In this document: in pieces, positions 18,305-26,907 of the stretch
Layout of the letters: the number at the start of each line of letters is the position of its first letter
Position numbering within the stretch: position 1 is the first letter of the stretch
Source: Comamonas sp.
Lineage (GTDB): Bacteria > Pseudomonadota > Gammaproteobacteria > Burkholderiales > Burkholderiaceae_C
Direction: 5' to 3'
Length of the DNA stretch: 64,000 bases
Assembly (NCBI GenBank): GCA_031277805.1
Contig: JAITLR010000009.1
Span: 186,001-250,000 of the forward strand
Made by a program: the position numbers and the translations under genes
The notes under the pieces: generated by a model
The model's database searches: none
Seen by the model: the letters and a program-made list of their open reading frames with translations, nothing else
Told to the model about the DNA's origin: nothing

Positions 18305-19525
18305 CTAGAGACTGGCGGAGGATGGCGTAAACGTGATCGTCAGCTTGTTGCTGTACCTGCCCGGACGCTTCCAGACCGACTGGAATTCCGGCGTCTCGAG
18401 TGTCAATGGCGTCGGCGTACAGACGACCGGCACCGAAATACCCGGCAGTGTTACCGAGCGACCGGTGCTGTTGTTCACGCCCTGAAGCCGCACCGTCTCG
18501 TTGTTCGGCAGCGCGATCTTCTTGCCCGCGTATGTCAGGCTCGCGGTGTAATCGACACGCGATTCGTAGTTGCCGCTCTTGTCCTGATCGAGCAACACCG
18601 AATACTGACCGTTATCGCGCCGGTCGATCGTCAGGCCGTCACTCGCGGACACGTCGAACCACGTGCTCTGCGAGTTGTAGCCGTCGTACAGGCACATGTC
18701 GACGTTCGACGTGCCCGCCATCCGGCTGCCGTTCGGCAGCTTGCGCAGCTTGAGGTCTACGGTGGGCGTCGCGCTCGTGAACTCCGGCAGATAAACCTGG
18801 ATGTTGTTCTTGTCGGTGATGTCCAGCGTGATCGCCGCCTGGAAGACAGCGAGCGTCGGAGACGACGAACCTAAGTTGATCCACTGTCTCAGATTGAGCC
18901 GCAGGCTCGCCTTCCAAGTTCCGCCGGACGGGAGTTTCTTCAACTCTGCAGCGGGGATGCTGACTAAGAGCAGGCGTTCGTCATAGATAAGGGTCGTGCA
19001 ATCGGCATGGAGGGCGTTCTGCGCGAGCTCCATCGGCTTTCGGTTACCCGACACAACCCCAGGAACGACTTGGCCGCTGCAATTCACATGACGTCCGTAA
19101 TCGTTTGAGCCCTGAAGAGTCAGCACGGCCGTCGCCCCGGTCTTTTCTTCCTTGAACGAAAGCTGGATGTCGGTCGACGTGCCCGCTTTGTCCCATACCT
19201 GCTCGGTCGGACATGCGCCGGTCGCCGTGTCGGTGAGCGATTCGCAAGTCCACGAATTTCGCCCCCATTTGTAGGGGGCGCTCGTATCGTACCCACCCGA
19301 TGCTCTGTGAAAAACCCTGACATCGCCCACCGGCGTACCACGATCTCGCGTGGCTTGCACCGTATCGTTGCGCCCCGCCGGCGGCTCCATGACCGCCGAC
19401 GCATCGAGCGAGAGCACGCCCAGCATGGCCGCGAGGACAATTGCCCGGCGGCGGATTCGATTGATATGAAGTATATGAATGGCTATTTCCTTAGCTGTTC
19501 GGCAATGCACGGCACCTGCCGACAC
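18305..19525 (-). CDS. CblD-like minor pilin/tip adhesin, second copy
   Basis: This protein of about 400 residues is homologous to the adhesin at 19757. The C-terminal half, from IPAAEL through LPEFTSATP, KLRKLPNGSRMAG and SGNYESRVDYT to SNKLTITFTPS, is nearly the same. The segment between roughly residues 85 and 190 differs strongly, as expected of a receptor-binding region. The family (CfaE/CooD/CblD) caps CS1-type pili and binds host or surface receptors. The start is problematic: no in-frame ATG precedes the signal peptide (IRRRAIVLAAMLGVLSLDASA). The annotated start is a GTG without a ribosome site. AAGGA is seven bases before an ATT codon, which might initiate weakly. It could be poorly expressed. 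Confidence 0.8.
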   Translation of the reverse strand: MSAGAVHCRTAKEIAIHILHINRIRRRAIVLAAMLGVLSLDASAVMEPPAGRNDTVQATRDRGTPVGDVRVFHRASGGYDTSAPYKWGRNSWTCESLTDTATGACPTEQVWDKAGTSTDIQLSFKEEKTGATAVLTLQGSNDYGRHVNCSGQVVPGVVSGNRKPMELAQNALHADCTTLIYDERLLLVSIPAAELKKLPSGGTWKASLRLNLRQWINLGSSSPTLAVFQAAITLDITDKNNIQVYLPEFTSATPTVDLKLRKLPNGSRMAGTSNVDMCLYDGYNSQSTWFDVSASDGLTIDRRDNGQYSVLLDQDKSGNYESRVDYTASLTYAGKKIALPNNETVRLQGVNNSTGRSVTLPGISVPVVCTPTPLTLETPEFQSVWKRPGRYSNKLTITFTPSSASL

Positions 19526-19537
19526 ATATCGTGTTCG

Positions 19538-19702
19538 TCATTGCGACGAGCCGGTCGCGCCTGTGGTCCGCACCCGCTGACGCTTGACGGGCAGCCGGCA
19601 GCGCATCAGCGTCGTACCGTCGACGACAAGCAGTTCGCTTTGCCTATGGTCCATTTCGTCAATGACGTTGCCCTGGCTGTCGATCAGCGGCATCGCGCCA
19701 TT
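19538..19702 (-). pseudogene. Truncated usher C-terminus left by duplication
   Basis: The minus strand encodes NGAMPLIDSQGNVIDEMD followed by HRQSELLVVDGTTLMRC and VKRQ, matching the usher segment at 21150-21288 almost residue for residue. It then jumps directly to RTTGATGSSQ-stop, the counterpart of the usher end RPTGVTDSLQ-stop. The intervening 40-odd codons are deleted. The full usher is upstream, so this is a non-functional remnant and a clear footprint of a tandem duplication. An ATG at 19726 makes it formally an open frame of 62 codons, but translation is not expected to matter. Confidence 0.88.
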
Positions 19703-19756
19703 TCGATACGTTGGGGATAAAAACACCTGGCGCCGGTGCAGCGGGCGCCGGACGCG

Positions 19757-20923
19757 CTAGAGACTGACGGGTGACGGCGTAAACGTGATCGTCAGCTTGT
19801 TGCTGTACCTGCCCGAACGCTTCCAGACCGACTGGAATTCCGGCGTCTCGAATGTCAATGGCGTCGGCGTGCAGATAACCGGTACCGACATGCCCGGCAG
19901 CAATACCGGACGGCCGACGCTGTTGTTCACGCCCCGAAGCCGTACCGTCTCGTTGTTCGGCAGCGCGATCTTCTTGCCCTCGTACGTCAGACCCAGGGTG
20001 TAGTCGACACGCGATTCGTAGTTTCCGCTCTTGTCCGAGTCGAGCAGAACCGAATACTGGCCTTGGCCACGCCGGTCGACCGTCAGGCCATCACTGGCGG
20101 ACACATCGAACCATGAACTCTGCGAGTTGCGACCGTCATAGAGGCACATATCGACGATCGACGTTCCCGCCATCCGGCTGCCGTTCGGCAGCTTGCGCAG
20201 CTTGAGGTCGATGGTGGGGGTCGCGCTCGTGAACTCCGGCAGATAAATCTGGATGTTGTTCTCATCAGTGATGTTCAGCGTGATCATGGCCTGGAAAACG
20301 CCGAGCACCGGAGACGTACCAGAGTCGGCCCACTGCCTCAGATTGAGCCGCAGGTTCGCCTTCCAGAGAGTTCCAGCAGACGGGAGCTTCCTCAACTCCG
20401 CAGCGGGGATGTGGACGTGGAGCGTGCGCTCTTCATAAGCGATTTGGGGGCAACTGATCCTGGTTTCGGCCTTCGCCATTTGTATCGGCGTTCGAATAGG
20501 GGTTGCAAGCGTGGGAATGACATTTCCGTCGCAATCCCGATGAAGCTCGTATGAGGCTTCGCCGGTAAGATTCAGCACAGCCGTCGCCCCGGTCTTTTCC
20601 TCCTTGAACGTAAGCTCGATGGTGGTCTGATTGCCCGACAAGCTCCATACCGGTTCGGTCCGACATCCGCCGGTCTCCGTGTTGAGCCACGATTCGCAAG
20701 TCCACGAATTTCGCCCCCATTTGAGAGGGTCACTCGTATCGTAGCCACCCGATGCCCAGTTGAAGATCGTGACGGCAGCCGGCTTACCACGATCGCGTGT
20801 AGCCTGCACCGTAATGATGCGCCCCGTCGGCGGATTAATCTCCGCCGATGCACCGAGTGAAAGCATACATAGCATGGCTCCCAGGACGCTTGCCCGGCTG
20901 TGAAGTCGATTGATCTGAAACAT
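19757..20923 (-). CDS. CblD-like minor pilin/tip adhesin, first copy
   Basis: This 388-residue secreted protein of the CfaE/CooD/CblD family begins with a signal peptide MFQINRLHSRASVLGAMLC and cleavage after SLGASA. The N-terminal half carries WGRNSWTCES and LTFKEEKTGATAVL. The C-terminal half is the conserved pilin-like domain that docks into the fibre. Such proteins initiate assembly at the usher and mediate adhesion. The frame is open back to an ATG overlapping the usher stop (21001, ATGA). I favour 20923, where AAGGA lies 13 bases upstream and the signal peptide is compact, but coupled initiation at 21001 is possible. Confidence 0.88.
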   Translation of the reverse strand: MFQINRLHSRASVLGAMLCMLSLGASAEINPPTGRIITVQATRDRGKPAAVTIFNWASGGYDTSDPLKWGRNSWTCESWLNTETGGCRTEPVWSLSGNQTTIELTFKEEKTGATAVLNLTGEASYELHRDCDGNVIPTLATPIRTPIQMAKAETRISCPQIAYEERTLHVHIPAAELRKLPSAGTLWKANLRLNLRQWADSGTSPVLGVFQAMITLNITDENNIQIYLPEFTSATPTIDLKLRKLPNGSRMAGTSIVDMCLYDGRNSQSSWFDVSASDGLTVDRRGQGQYSVLLDSDKSGNYESRVDYTLGLTYEGKKIALPNNETVRLRGVNNSVGRPVLLPGMSVPVICTPTPLTFETPEFQSVWKRSGRYSNKLTITFTPSPVSL

Positions 20924-20997
20924 ATGAATGGCCATTTCCTTAGGTGTTAGGAATCGCAACGGCAGCACACAGTGCCTTCCGGCGCGCGTCGTGCGCG

Positions 20998-23700
20998 TCA
21001 TTGCAACGAGTCGGTCACGCCCGTGGGCCGTGCCTGCATCGCCATCACGTAGCGACGCTCCAGCAGCTTGCGCACGCGGGCCTGCTTGCGCAGCGACTCC
21101 GGCAAGACATCCGGCCCAGCCGCTTCGCAGCGCACCTCACCCACCATCAGCAGCACGTCCTGCTGGCGCTTGACGTGCAGCGGGCAGCGCATCAGCGTCG
21201 AACCGTCGACGACGAACAGTTCACTTTGCTTCTGATCCATTTCGGCAATGAAGCCGCCCTGGCTGTCGATCAGCGGCATAGCACCGTTGAGAATCACGCC
21301 GTCCGACAGCGGCATGCCGCCCTTCGAGAAGGCCTGGCCGACATAGGTGTACGTCACCTTCGCATTGACATTGCGCAGTGCGAGCTGCCCGGGCACCATG
21401 AACAGCGTGCGCCTGCCAAGCCCCTCCGTCACGCTCGTCGAACCGGCTGCCGCCTGCGCGCCCGCGTCGCTCACCTCGGTAGTCACCGGTGTAAAGGCCG
21501 GCACCGGCAGCAACGCGCGTTGCCCGAAACCCACCTTGATCCGCGCACTCGAATCGCTGCGTACCTCGGCCGCCATGCCGCTGGCATCGGCGCGCTTGCC
21601 GACCCGCACCGCAAAGCCCGCGAGCGGATCCGACTGCGATGCGGATGCGCCGAGAAACACGCCCTGCCGCGCTACCGCGAACGACGACGAATAGCTCGCC
21701 GTCACTGACGGGGTGTTGCCGCCGCTATCGCGGCTGTAGCTGTTCGCAACCGACCCGGCGACATCGCCGTAGCGCCCCTTCCAGCGCCCTTGCACCGTGC
21801 CCGTCAGGCTGTCGACTCCGTCGCCGGACAGGCCAAGCGCAAGCTCCCGGTAGGTATCGTCCTGCCAGTTCCAGTTTCGGTCTAGCGTGTAGTGCGTCTT
21901 CGTGCTGTTGCGATCCGTGCGAACGTCTACGCCCGCCGAGGTGTAGGCGGACTCGCGCCGCGCCTGCATTTCAGGCTCGGCCATCGACAGCGTCACGCCG
22001 ACGTAGCCACCGTAATCGTTGCGCGCGCTCGCGTTGCGGTTCGCGTACGCACCAATCCGCAGGTTCGCGCTGATCTTGCGCCACGTCAGGGACCGGGAAA
22101 GAGCAACCTGAAGCGCGCGCGACATCCGGTTTCCCTGATGAGCAACGGGTGTCGCCCATGGGCGATCCGACAGGTCGGCCGGGCGGTAAGGCGACTGCCC
22201 GGCGCTCTTGTTGTATGTGTAGCCGAGCATTGCCGACCAGCTTCCGAGCGGCAAGGACACGTTCGCGTTCAGCATGTCGTAGCAACCAATGTCGCGATAC
22301 GAAACCGCCAGACCGCTGCACGCCGCGCCGCGCATCTGGTAGCGATACACGCTCCATGACACGCCGTTGGTAAACGATATCTGTTGCGTGTTGCCGCGCG
22401 ACCCCTCGTTCCCGGCGAAGAACGAGCCACCAGCGGAAAGTACTCCCTGGGGAAATGCATGACGCCACTCCAGCGCCGTTTCGTTGTACACATGTCGGCC
22501 GACGCTCGCGATGCCGCTCGTCAGCGCCATGTCGCGCAACAACGGGATCCGCATGCCGGCAGCCGTGGCCATGCTGTCCGACACATCCCTGCTGGACGTG
22601 CGGCCGGCCTGTGCAAACCATTGCCGCGTGCGCGAATTGACACCGCCACCTGTCTTTGTGAATGGAGTCGTCTGCGTGCGCGCCTGCACGCCATTCTCGA
22701 ATATGCGCAGCGTCAGCGGATACGTACCTTCCGGAAAGCGCGACGTATCGAGCGCATTGACACCGGCCTTCATATAGACCGTCCCGAGCAGCTCTTGCCC
22801 CCGGTACGCATCGATGCGCGAGTCGCGCGACAGCAGCAAAGTGACCGGCGTTCCCTGCTGTACGACTTCCGGATTCACATAGGCCAGCGTCGTTCCGACG
22901 CGCACGCCGTCGAGCGTGCCGACCGGCAGCATCGTGAACCCGAAGTTGCCCCCAAGCGCGCTCGCAAGGTTGCGGTTGTCCATTCGGCCAGCCTGCGCGT
23001 AGTGCTCGGTGCCGAGATCGTGGCGGTAGTAGAGATCCCGAAGCAGGATCTGGCTGTCCGATCCCCGTGAATAATCCGAATGGGTAAAGCTCCAGTTTCC
23101 ACCGACGAAGCTTGCCGGCGTGAGGCCAAGCGCACCCGTGCCAGACACGGACAGACTGTTGTAGCCGCGCCCGCCCGACAGATTGATCGTCTGCTGATGG
23201 ATCAGCGCGTTTTCCGTCATCGGCGACGGCTCGCGAAAGCGCTGGTCGCGCTCTTCAGTGTTCACCCAGTCACGCGAGAGGAACAACTCGATGTTCCCGT
23301 CGCTTTCGTCGTAGATCACAGACGCACTGTCCGTGTCGACATACCCGCAGCCGTTCATGCCTGCCGGCCCTGCGCAAGCGAGGTTGCCGTTGCGCGCCAT
23401 CGTCATCGACAGCGCGTCGCCGATCAGCGACATGTCCGCAGCCGGATCGATCTGCGAACCGAGCGCGCGCAACAGAGGCGCAGGATCCTCGAATCGCACG
23501 GTGTCGGGCGTCACGAAGACGTGAAACAAGCCAAGCGACTTGCCGAGAAAATTGACGTCGATACGTTCGTCGTGCCCCGTCATGATGTCCTCGAAGCCCG
23601 GCGGCACAGCCGACGCGGCGTATACGGAGGACGCGGAGCCCATCACACATAAAGCGCTCAGGCATGCGACAACGGTTTGCTTGAGGTCGAATGGAATCAT
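20998..23700 (-). CDS. Fimbrial outer-membrane usher (CblC/CfaC alternate family)
   Basis: This 900-residue usher has a signal peptide ending SSVYA. It forms the outer-membrane pore that recruits chaperone-subunit complexes and extrudes the pilus. Features include VPPGFEDIMTGHDERIDVNF at the mature N-terminus, typical of the alternate-chaperone ushers. A paired cysteine segment follows (CAGPAGMNGCGYVD). Long beta-barrel repeats come next, then the C-terminal NGAMPLIDSQGGFIAEMD and a terminal region with Cys residues. A TTG at 23730 would extend the frame; the ATG at 23700 is used. It follows the pilin gene after a strong hairpin, and its 3' end is the source of the duplicated fragment at 19538. 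Confidence 0.92.
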   Translation of the reverse strand: MIPFDLKQTVVACLSALCVMGSASSVYAASAVPPGFEDIMTGHDERIDVNFLGKSLGLFHVFVTPDTVRFEDPAPLLRALGSQIDPAADMSLIGDALSMTMARNGNLACAGPAGMNGCGYVDTDSASVIYDESDGNIELFLSRDWVNTEERDQRFREPSPMTENALIHQQTINLSGGRGYNSLSVSGTGALGLTPASFVGGNWSFTHSDYSRGSDSQILLRDLYYRHDLGTEHYAQAGRMDNRNLASALGGNFGFTMLPVGTLDGVRVGTTLAYVNPEVVQQGTPVTLLLSRDSRIDAYRGQELLGTVYMKAGVNALDTSRFPEGTYPLTLRIFENGVQARTQTTPFTKTGGGVNSRTRQWFAQAGRTSSRDVSDSMATAAGMRIPLLRDMALTSGIASVGRHVYNETALEWRHAFPQGVLSAGGSFFAGNEGSRGNTQQISFTNGVSWSVYRYQMRGAACSGLAVSYRDIGCYDMLNANVSLPLGSWSAMLGYTYNKSAGQSPYRPADLSDRPWATPVAHQGNRMSRALQVALSRSLTWRKISANLRIGAYANRNASARNDYGGYVGVTLSMAEPEMQARRESAYTSAGVDVRTDRNSTKTHYTLDRNWNWQDDTYRELALGLSGDGVDSLTGTVQGRWKGRYGDVAGSVANSYSRDSGGNTPSVTASYSSSFAVARQGVFLGASASQSDPLAGFAVRVGKRADASGMAAEVRSDSSARIKVGFGQRALLPVPAFTPVTTEVSDAGAQAAAGSTSVTEGLGRRTLFMVPGQLALRNVNAKVTYTYVGQAFSKGGMPLSDGVILNGAMPLIDSQGGFIAEMDQKQSELFVVDGSTLMRCPLHVKRQQDVLLMVGEVRCEAAGPDVLPESLRKQARVRKLLERRYVMAMQARPTGVTDSLQ

Positions 23701-23728
23701 GCGGAAACAGGAAATTGTTTCAAAAGAC

Positions 23729-23793
23729 AAAAAAAAGGGCGCGTCGCTCGGACGCGCCCGTCGATAAACAGGGCGCGCTACTCAGACGCGCCC
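23729..23793 (-). terminator. Tandem GC-rich hairpins with U8 between pilin and usher genes
   Basis: Two related hairpins follow the pilin gene on the minus strand, each introduced by TATCGAC. The first has a seven-pair stem GGGCGCG/CGCGCCC (23771-23793). The second has a nine-pair stem GGGCGCGTC/GACGCGCCC with a five-base loop (23737-23759), followed by eight T (23729-23736). This is an intrinsic terminator inside the operon. It should stop most transcripts after pilin and let a minority continue into usher and adhesin, setting subunit ratios. Confidence 0.85.
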
Positions 23794-23812
23794 GTCGATA
23801 CTGCGAAGAGGC

Positions 23813-24322
23813 TTAGGGAGTCGCAGCGCTCTGCGTGAGGATCACGCTGACGAGGCCTTGATAGTTGCCGGACGCCGTTACGGCTTCGACAGTCTTCTGA
23901 CCGATGGACAGCGGCAGCACGTTCGAACCCTGTGCCAGTTCACCGGGGAAGAGTTCCGCAGTCTTCAGCGTCGCCGCTGTCGTGCTCAGCTCCGTGTCGC
24001 CCAGCGAAACCGCCAGCGGGATTTCCTTCGCGCCTGGGCTCGTCTGGTTCTTCAGCAACGGCGCGGTCGCGAGGCGGATCTGCAGATCCTTCGCCTTGTC
24101 GTTCGTGAAGATCTTCGTGTTCACCACAGCGGCCTGAAGACCCGAACCGGGCAGATATTGCATCTGCATGGTCGTCGGCAGTGCCGAGCCGTCCGCCGAC
24201 AGCATTTCGAGTGTCGTGTCGACGTTGGCGGTGACGGTGATGTCCTTTTGAACGGCGTGAGCCGACATCGACATCAGGGCGGCAGCAGCTGTTGCGGCAG
24301 CGATCGAAACGTATTTCAGCAT
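23813..24322 (-). CDS. Major fimbrial subunit (CS1/CblA-type pilin)
   Basis: This 169-residue protein has a signal peptide MLKYVSIAAATAAAALMSMS ending AHA. The mature N-terminus VQKDITVTANVDTTLEMLSA is the hallmark of the CS1/CFA-I/cable pilin family, where this strand is donated to the neighbouring subunit. No cysteines are present, as usual for this class. It lies 3 bases from the chaperone gene and directly before the terminator hairpins, consistent with being the most abundant product of the operon. Confidence 0.93.
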   Translation of the reverse strand: MLKYVSIAAATAAAALMSMSAHAVQKDITVTANVDTTLEMLSADGSALPTTMQMQYLPGSGLQAAVVNTKIFTNDKAKDLQIRLATAPLLKNQTSPGAKEIPLAVSLGDTELSTTAATLKTAELFPGELAQGSNVLPLSIGQKTVEAVTASGNYQGLVSVILTQSAATP

Positions 24323-24325
24323 TGG

Positions 24326-25147
24326 TTAGTCCTTCTGGTTAGTTGAAACATTGATATGACCCGTTTGGGTTTCGTTGTTCGCGCTCGGCGCGCTTATCGC
24401 GTCGACGGAATGCGTACGCACAACTTTCTGCTGTACATCCGCCATTCCCTCCACTCGATATCGGATTCGCACGTAAGGTGCGGAATTCAGTCCGTCCATC
24501 CTGAACTGCTGGCCTGGATAGACACTGCGTTCAAATTTCACCCACTGGCATGACGCTTCTTCTTGGCTGGTCTGGCACACACCAGCGTCAACCAGGCCGA
24601 TCCTCACGTTGCCGGTATTGCTCAGAATGCCGTTCGATACATCGAAATCGGGCACAGGCGTCTTGGGCAACACACGAATGAGTGGTGCCCACACGAGGCT
24701 GAAGTTGACCTTGCCGGACACATCGCCTTTCGATGCGGAGTCGTCGTCGGACGGCGCCGCCGCTGGTTGCAGATAGACGCGATACAGCACCTCCTTCTGC
24801 GGCGTGCCCAGCGGAATCACCCGCACGAGCCGCGTGCCACCGGCCGGCAATGCGAACTTTGCCGGCGAGATCACGATCGCGTCGTCGCCGGAACTCATGC
24901 TGACCTCCTCGCGCTCGTGATCCGTCGCCGGGTCGATCACGCGTTTCGCGATTACTTTCACGTATTGCGTTGTGTCGGATTTCGAATAGATGCGCAGCTC
25001 CGCGGTCTGGTCCTTGTCGGCCCCGATCGACGCCGCCATCGGATAAACCAACATGTTTGCTCTGGCGACCGGCGAGACAATCGATATTGCGATACCGGAG
25101 ATTAATGCTGCGGCAATACGGCATCCATCTTCAAATATTATCTTCAT
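24326..25147 (-). CDS. Periplasmic fimbrial chaperone (CblB/CfaA alternate family)
   Basis: This 273-residue protein has a signal peptide of about 30 residues (ending SPVARA) and two immunoglobulin-like domains. The G1-type subunit-binding region is visible in the first domain (AELRIYSKSDTTQYVKV, SPAKFALPAGGTRLVRVIPL, LYRVYLQP). A linker with acidic and serine residues precedes the second domain. It binds pilin and adhesin subunits in the periplasm and delivers them to the usher. It is the first gene of the operon, so the promoter should lie just beyond 25147. Confidence 0.92.
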   Translation of the reverse strand: MKIIFEDGCRIAAALISGIAISIVSPVARANMLVYPMAASIGADKDQTAELRIYSKSDTTQYVKVIAKRVIDPATDHEREEVSMSSGDDAIVISPAKFALPAGGTRLVRVIPLGTPQKEVLYRVYLQPAAAPSDDDSASKGDVSGKVNFSLVWAPLIRVLPKTPVPDFDVSNGILSNTGNVRIGLVDAGVCQTSQEEASCQWVKFERSVYPGQQFRMDGLNSAPYVRIRYRVEGMADVQQKVVRTHSVDAISAPSANNETQTGHINVSTNQKD

Positions 25148-26907
25148 AACTTATTAATAAAAAATCCTGCATCGCTCATGTTTTCATCGTTCCATTTAGG
25201 CGCCGTTTTCAGAAACAGATTTAGACCACAGGAAACCATCCATCCATTGAGATACAACGCTTTTGCGATGTAATATTTAGGTGGGATTTTTACCAATAGC
25301 TCGGATTATGTATATAAGAATTGGACTAAAAATTCCAGATGATTACGTCATGTACTCGGCCGAAGTCGCAGCCGGGCCTGCAATTGCCTACGAACCAAGC
25401 TATTGCGTACGGCGGGAGGCAGAGAGGCAGCATCACTGCCACAGAAAATAAGCCGAAGCTGCTCTCAAGGCCGCCAAACTTGATTGGCTGGCGAATGCGC
25501 GGTGAAATGCGGAACAGCTGAGTGAGTTGACCTCAGGTGACCGCACGCATTCTCGGCTTGATAACTCCGTGATGCGTGTGAACTCTCGCGTAGATCTATA
25601 GCTCGGCACGCTATGAAGATGCAGCGCGTTTTAATACTCAAAGGCAATGATGAGAGTGATCTATCAATCCAGCCAACGACTCAAAAGCATCTAGAAGATC
25701 CAGGTCGATTCGAGATATCAGCTACAAGAGTGAACTATCGATACAGCATTATTCTCAGGCTAATGCCCCATGAAATTAGCTCGTTCCAGGCACCAATGAA
25801 AACCCTTTTAAGACTTCAACAAGCACTTATCTTGTGTTGGTGAAACCTCAGTGCAGCCTGCCATAATTGACAAAATTTTTTAGTATGGAGATAGTTATTT
25901 CGTTTTCAGGTGTACTTTTAGCAAAAATACCTAATATTTTCAAAAACAAATAAATGATGATATTTTCATGAAGACAGATAAAAATGCCCACTTAAAAAAG
26001 AAAAATTAATTGGATATATGCAGAAATAAGCTAATCACGCAAAAAAAATCGCCACACCCACTCTGGACAAGACGCCAACAATGCCTGGACTCACGCCGTC
26101 AAGGTTATCGTTGAACCTCGCGGTAGGCGTGTGGCGAATCTTGGCGGTGGGAATGGAATCTACTCGCTGACCTAGCACACGGCGAGGGCTAAAAAGGTGA
26201 CAAAAGTCGACTTTGCGGCTGAGATGGAGAGGCCAGAGAGCACACAGCAGGCCTGGATTCGTGCAGGGCGATGCGATCCATACCAAGGTGTATCTGGCAG
26301 CAACGACATTGTGTTTCATGGTGCATTGATCCATCAGCCTGCTTTGCAGAAGCTCGCTGCTTGCCGTTCACTGGGGCAGGCTTGATCGTCAAGTACGCAT
26401 GGTGGAGGACATCAATGTTGCGAACTCCAATTAGCATTTGTGCGGCTACTTTTTCTCTCTCTTTCCCAAGCTCAGAGTAATCGAAACAGCGCGGGTGCTC
26501 ACAGGCTTGAGCGCCAATGGATTCTTGGATGTCTCCAGCACTTCACTGTGGGAGGCGCGTAAAGCCTATGAAGGTGTTGAAGAGCTGTCCAGCGACTTGG
26601 CTTTCTGTGATCAACGGATCCACCTGCAGTGCGCTCCTATTTGGGCACTATATGCATGTAGTCCCACCTCAATGACTGCTCAGCCTATCGGTGCACGCAG
26701 AGGCAGCTGTTTGAGGTGGTACGCGTAAAGCCGAGCAGCCGGATGGCTGGAAATGGACCGGATCTCAACGATCCGTGTTGGTGATTGCTGCCGTTCAGGC
26801 CTTGGATCACGAGTGACTCAGATCAGCCTTACGCAGTCCACTGATTATTCATCACTAAGGCTTCTACATTTGGCGTTGCGCTCACGCTGGTAAACCATTG
26901 AATTTTC
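25148..26907. other. Long AT-rich intergenic region upstream of the fimbrial operon
   Basis: About 1.76 kb without a convincing gene, clearly richer in A/T than its surroundings, especially 25150-25340 and 25850-26040. The fimbrial promoter is probably in the first 200 bases; on the minus strand a TATATACATAAT stretch near 25305-25316 is a plausible -10 region. From 26050 to 26760 base composition rises. Several short frames appear on both strands, none with a ribosome site or recognisable motif, so it looks like decayed coding DNA. AT-rich DNA upstream of fimbriae is a usual target of H-NS-type silencing. Confidence 0.6.

Larger units (their letters stand above)
18255..19702 (-). repeat. Tandem duplication, derived copy (usher 3' fragment + adhesin + spacer)
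   Basis: This segment is a diverged second copy of 19703-21288. Both contain the end of the usher reading frame, the adhesin gene, and a 3' spacer with the hairpin GGCGCC...GGGCGCC (18277-18297 here, 19729-19749 in the parent) followed by TTTATCCC. This copy has lost roughly 130 bases inside the usher part. The junction is visible at about 19702, where spacer sequence meets usher sequence. Confidence 0.85.

Noticed and set aside
19538-19726. Independent small secreted protein gene between the adhesins
   Set aside because: Its sequence is the usher C-terminus with an internal deletion; it has no signal peptide or ribosome site.
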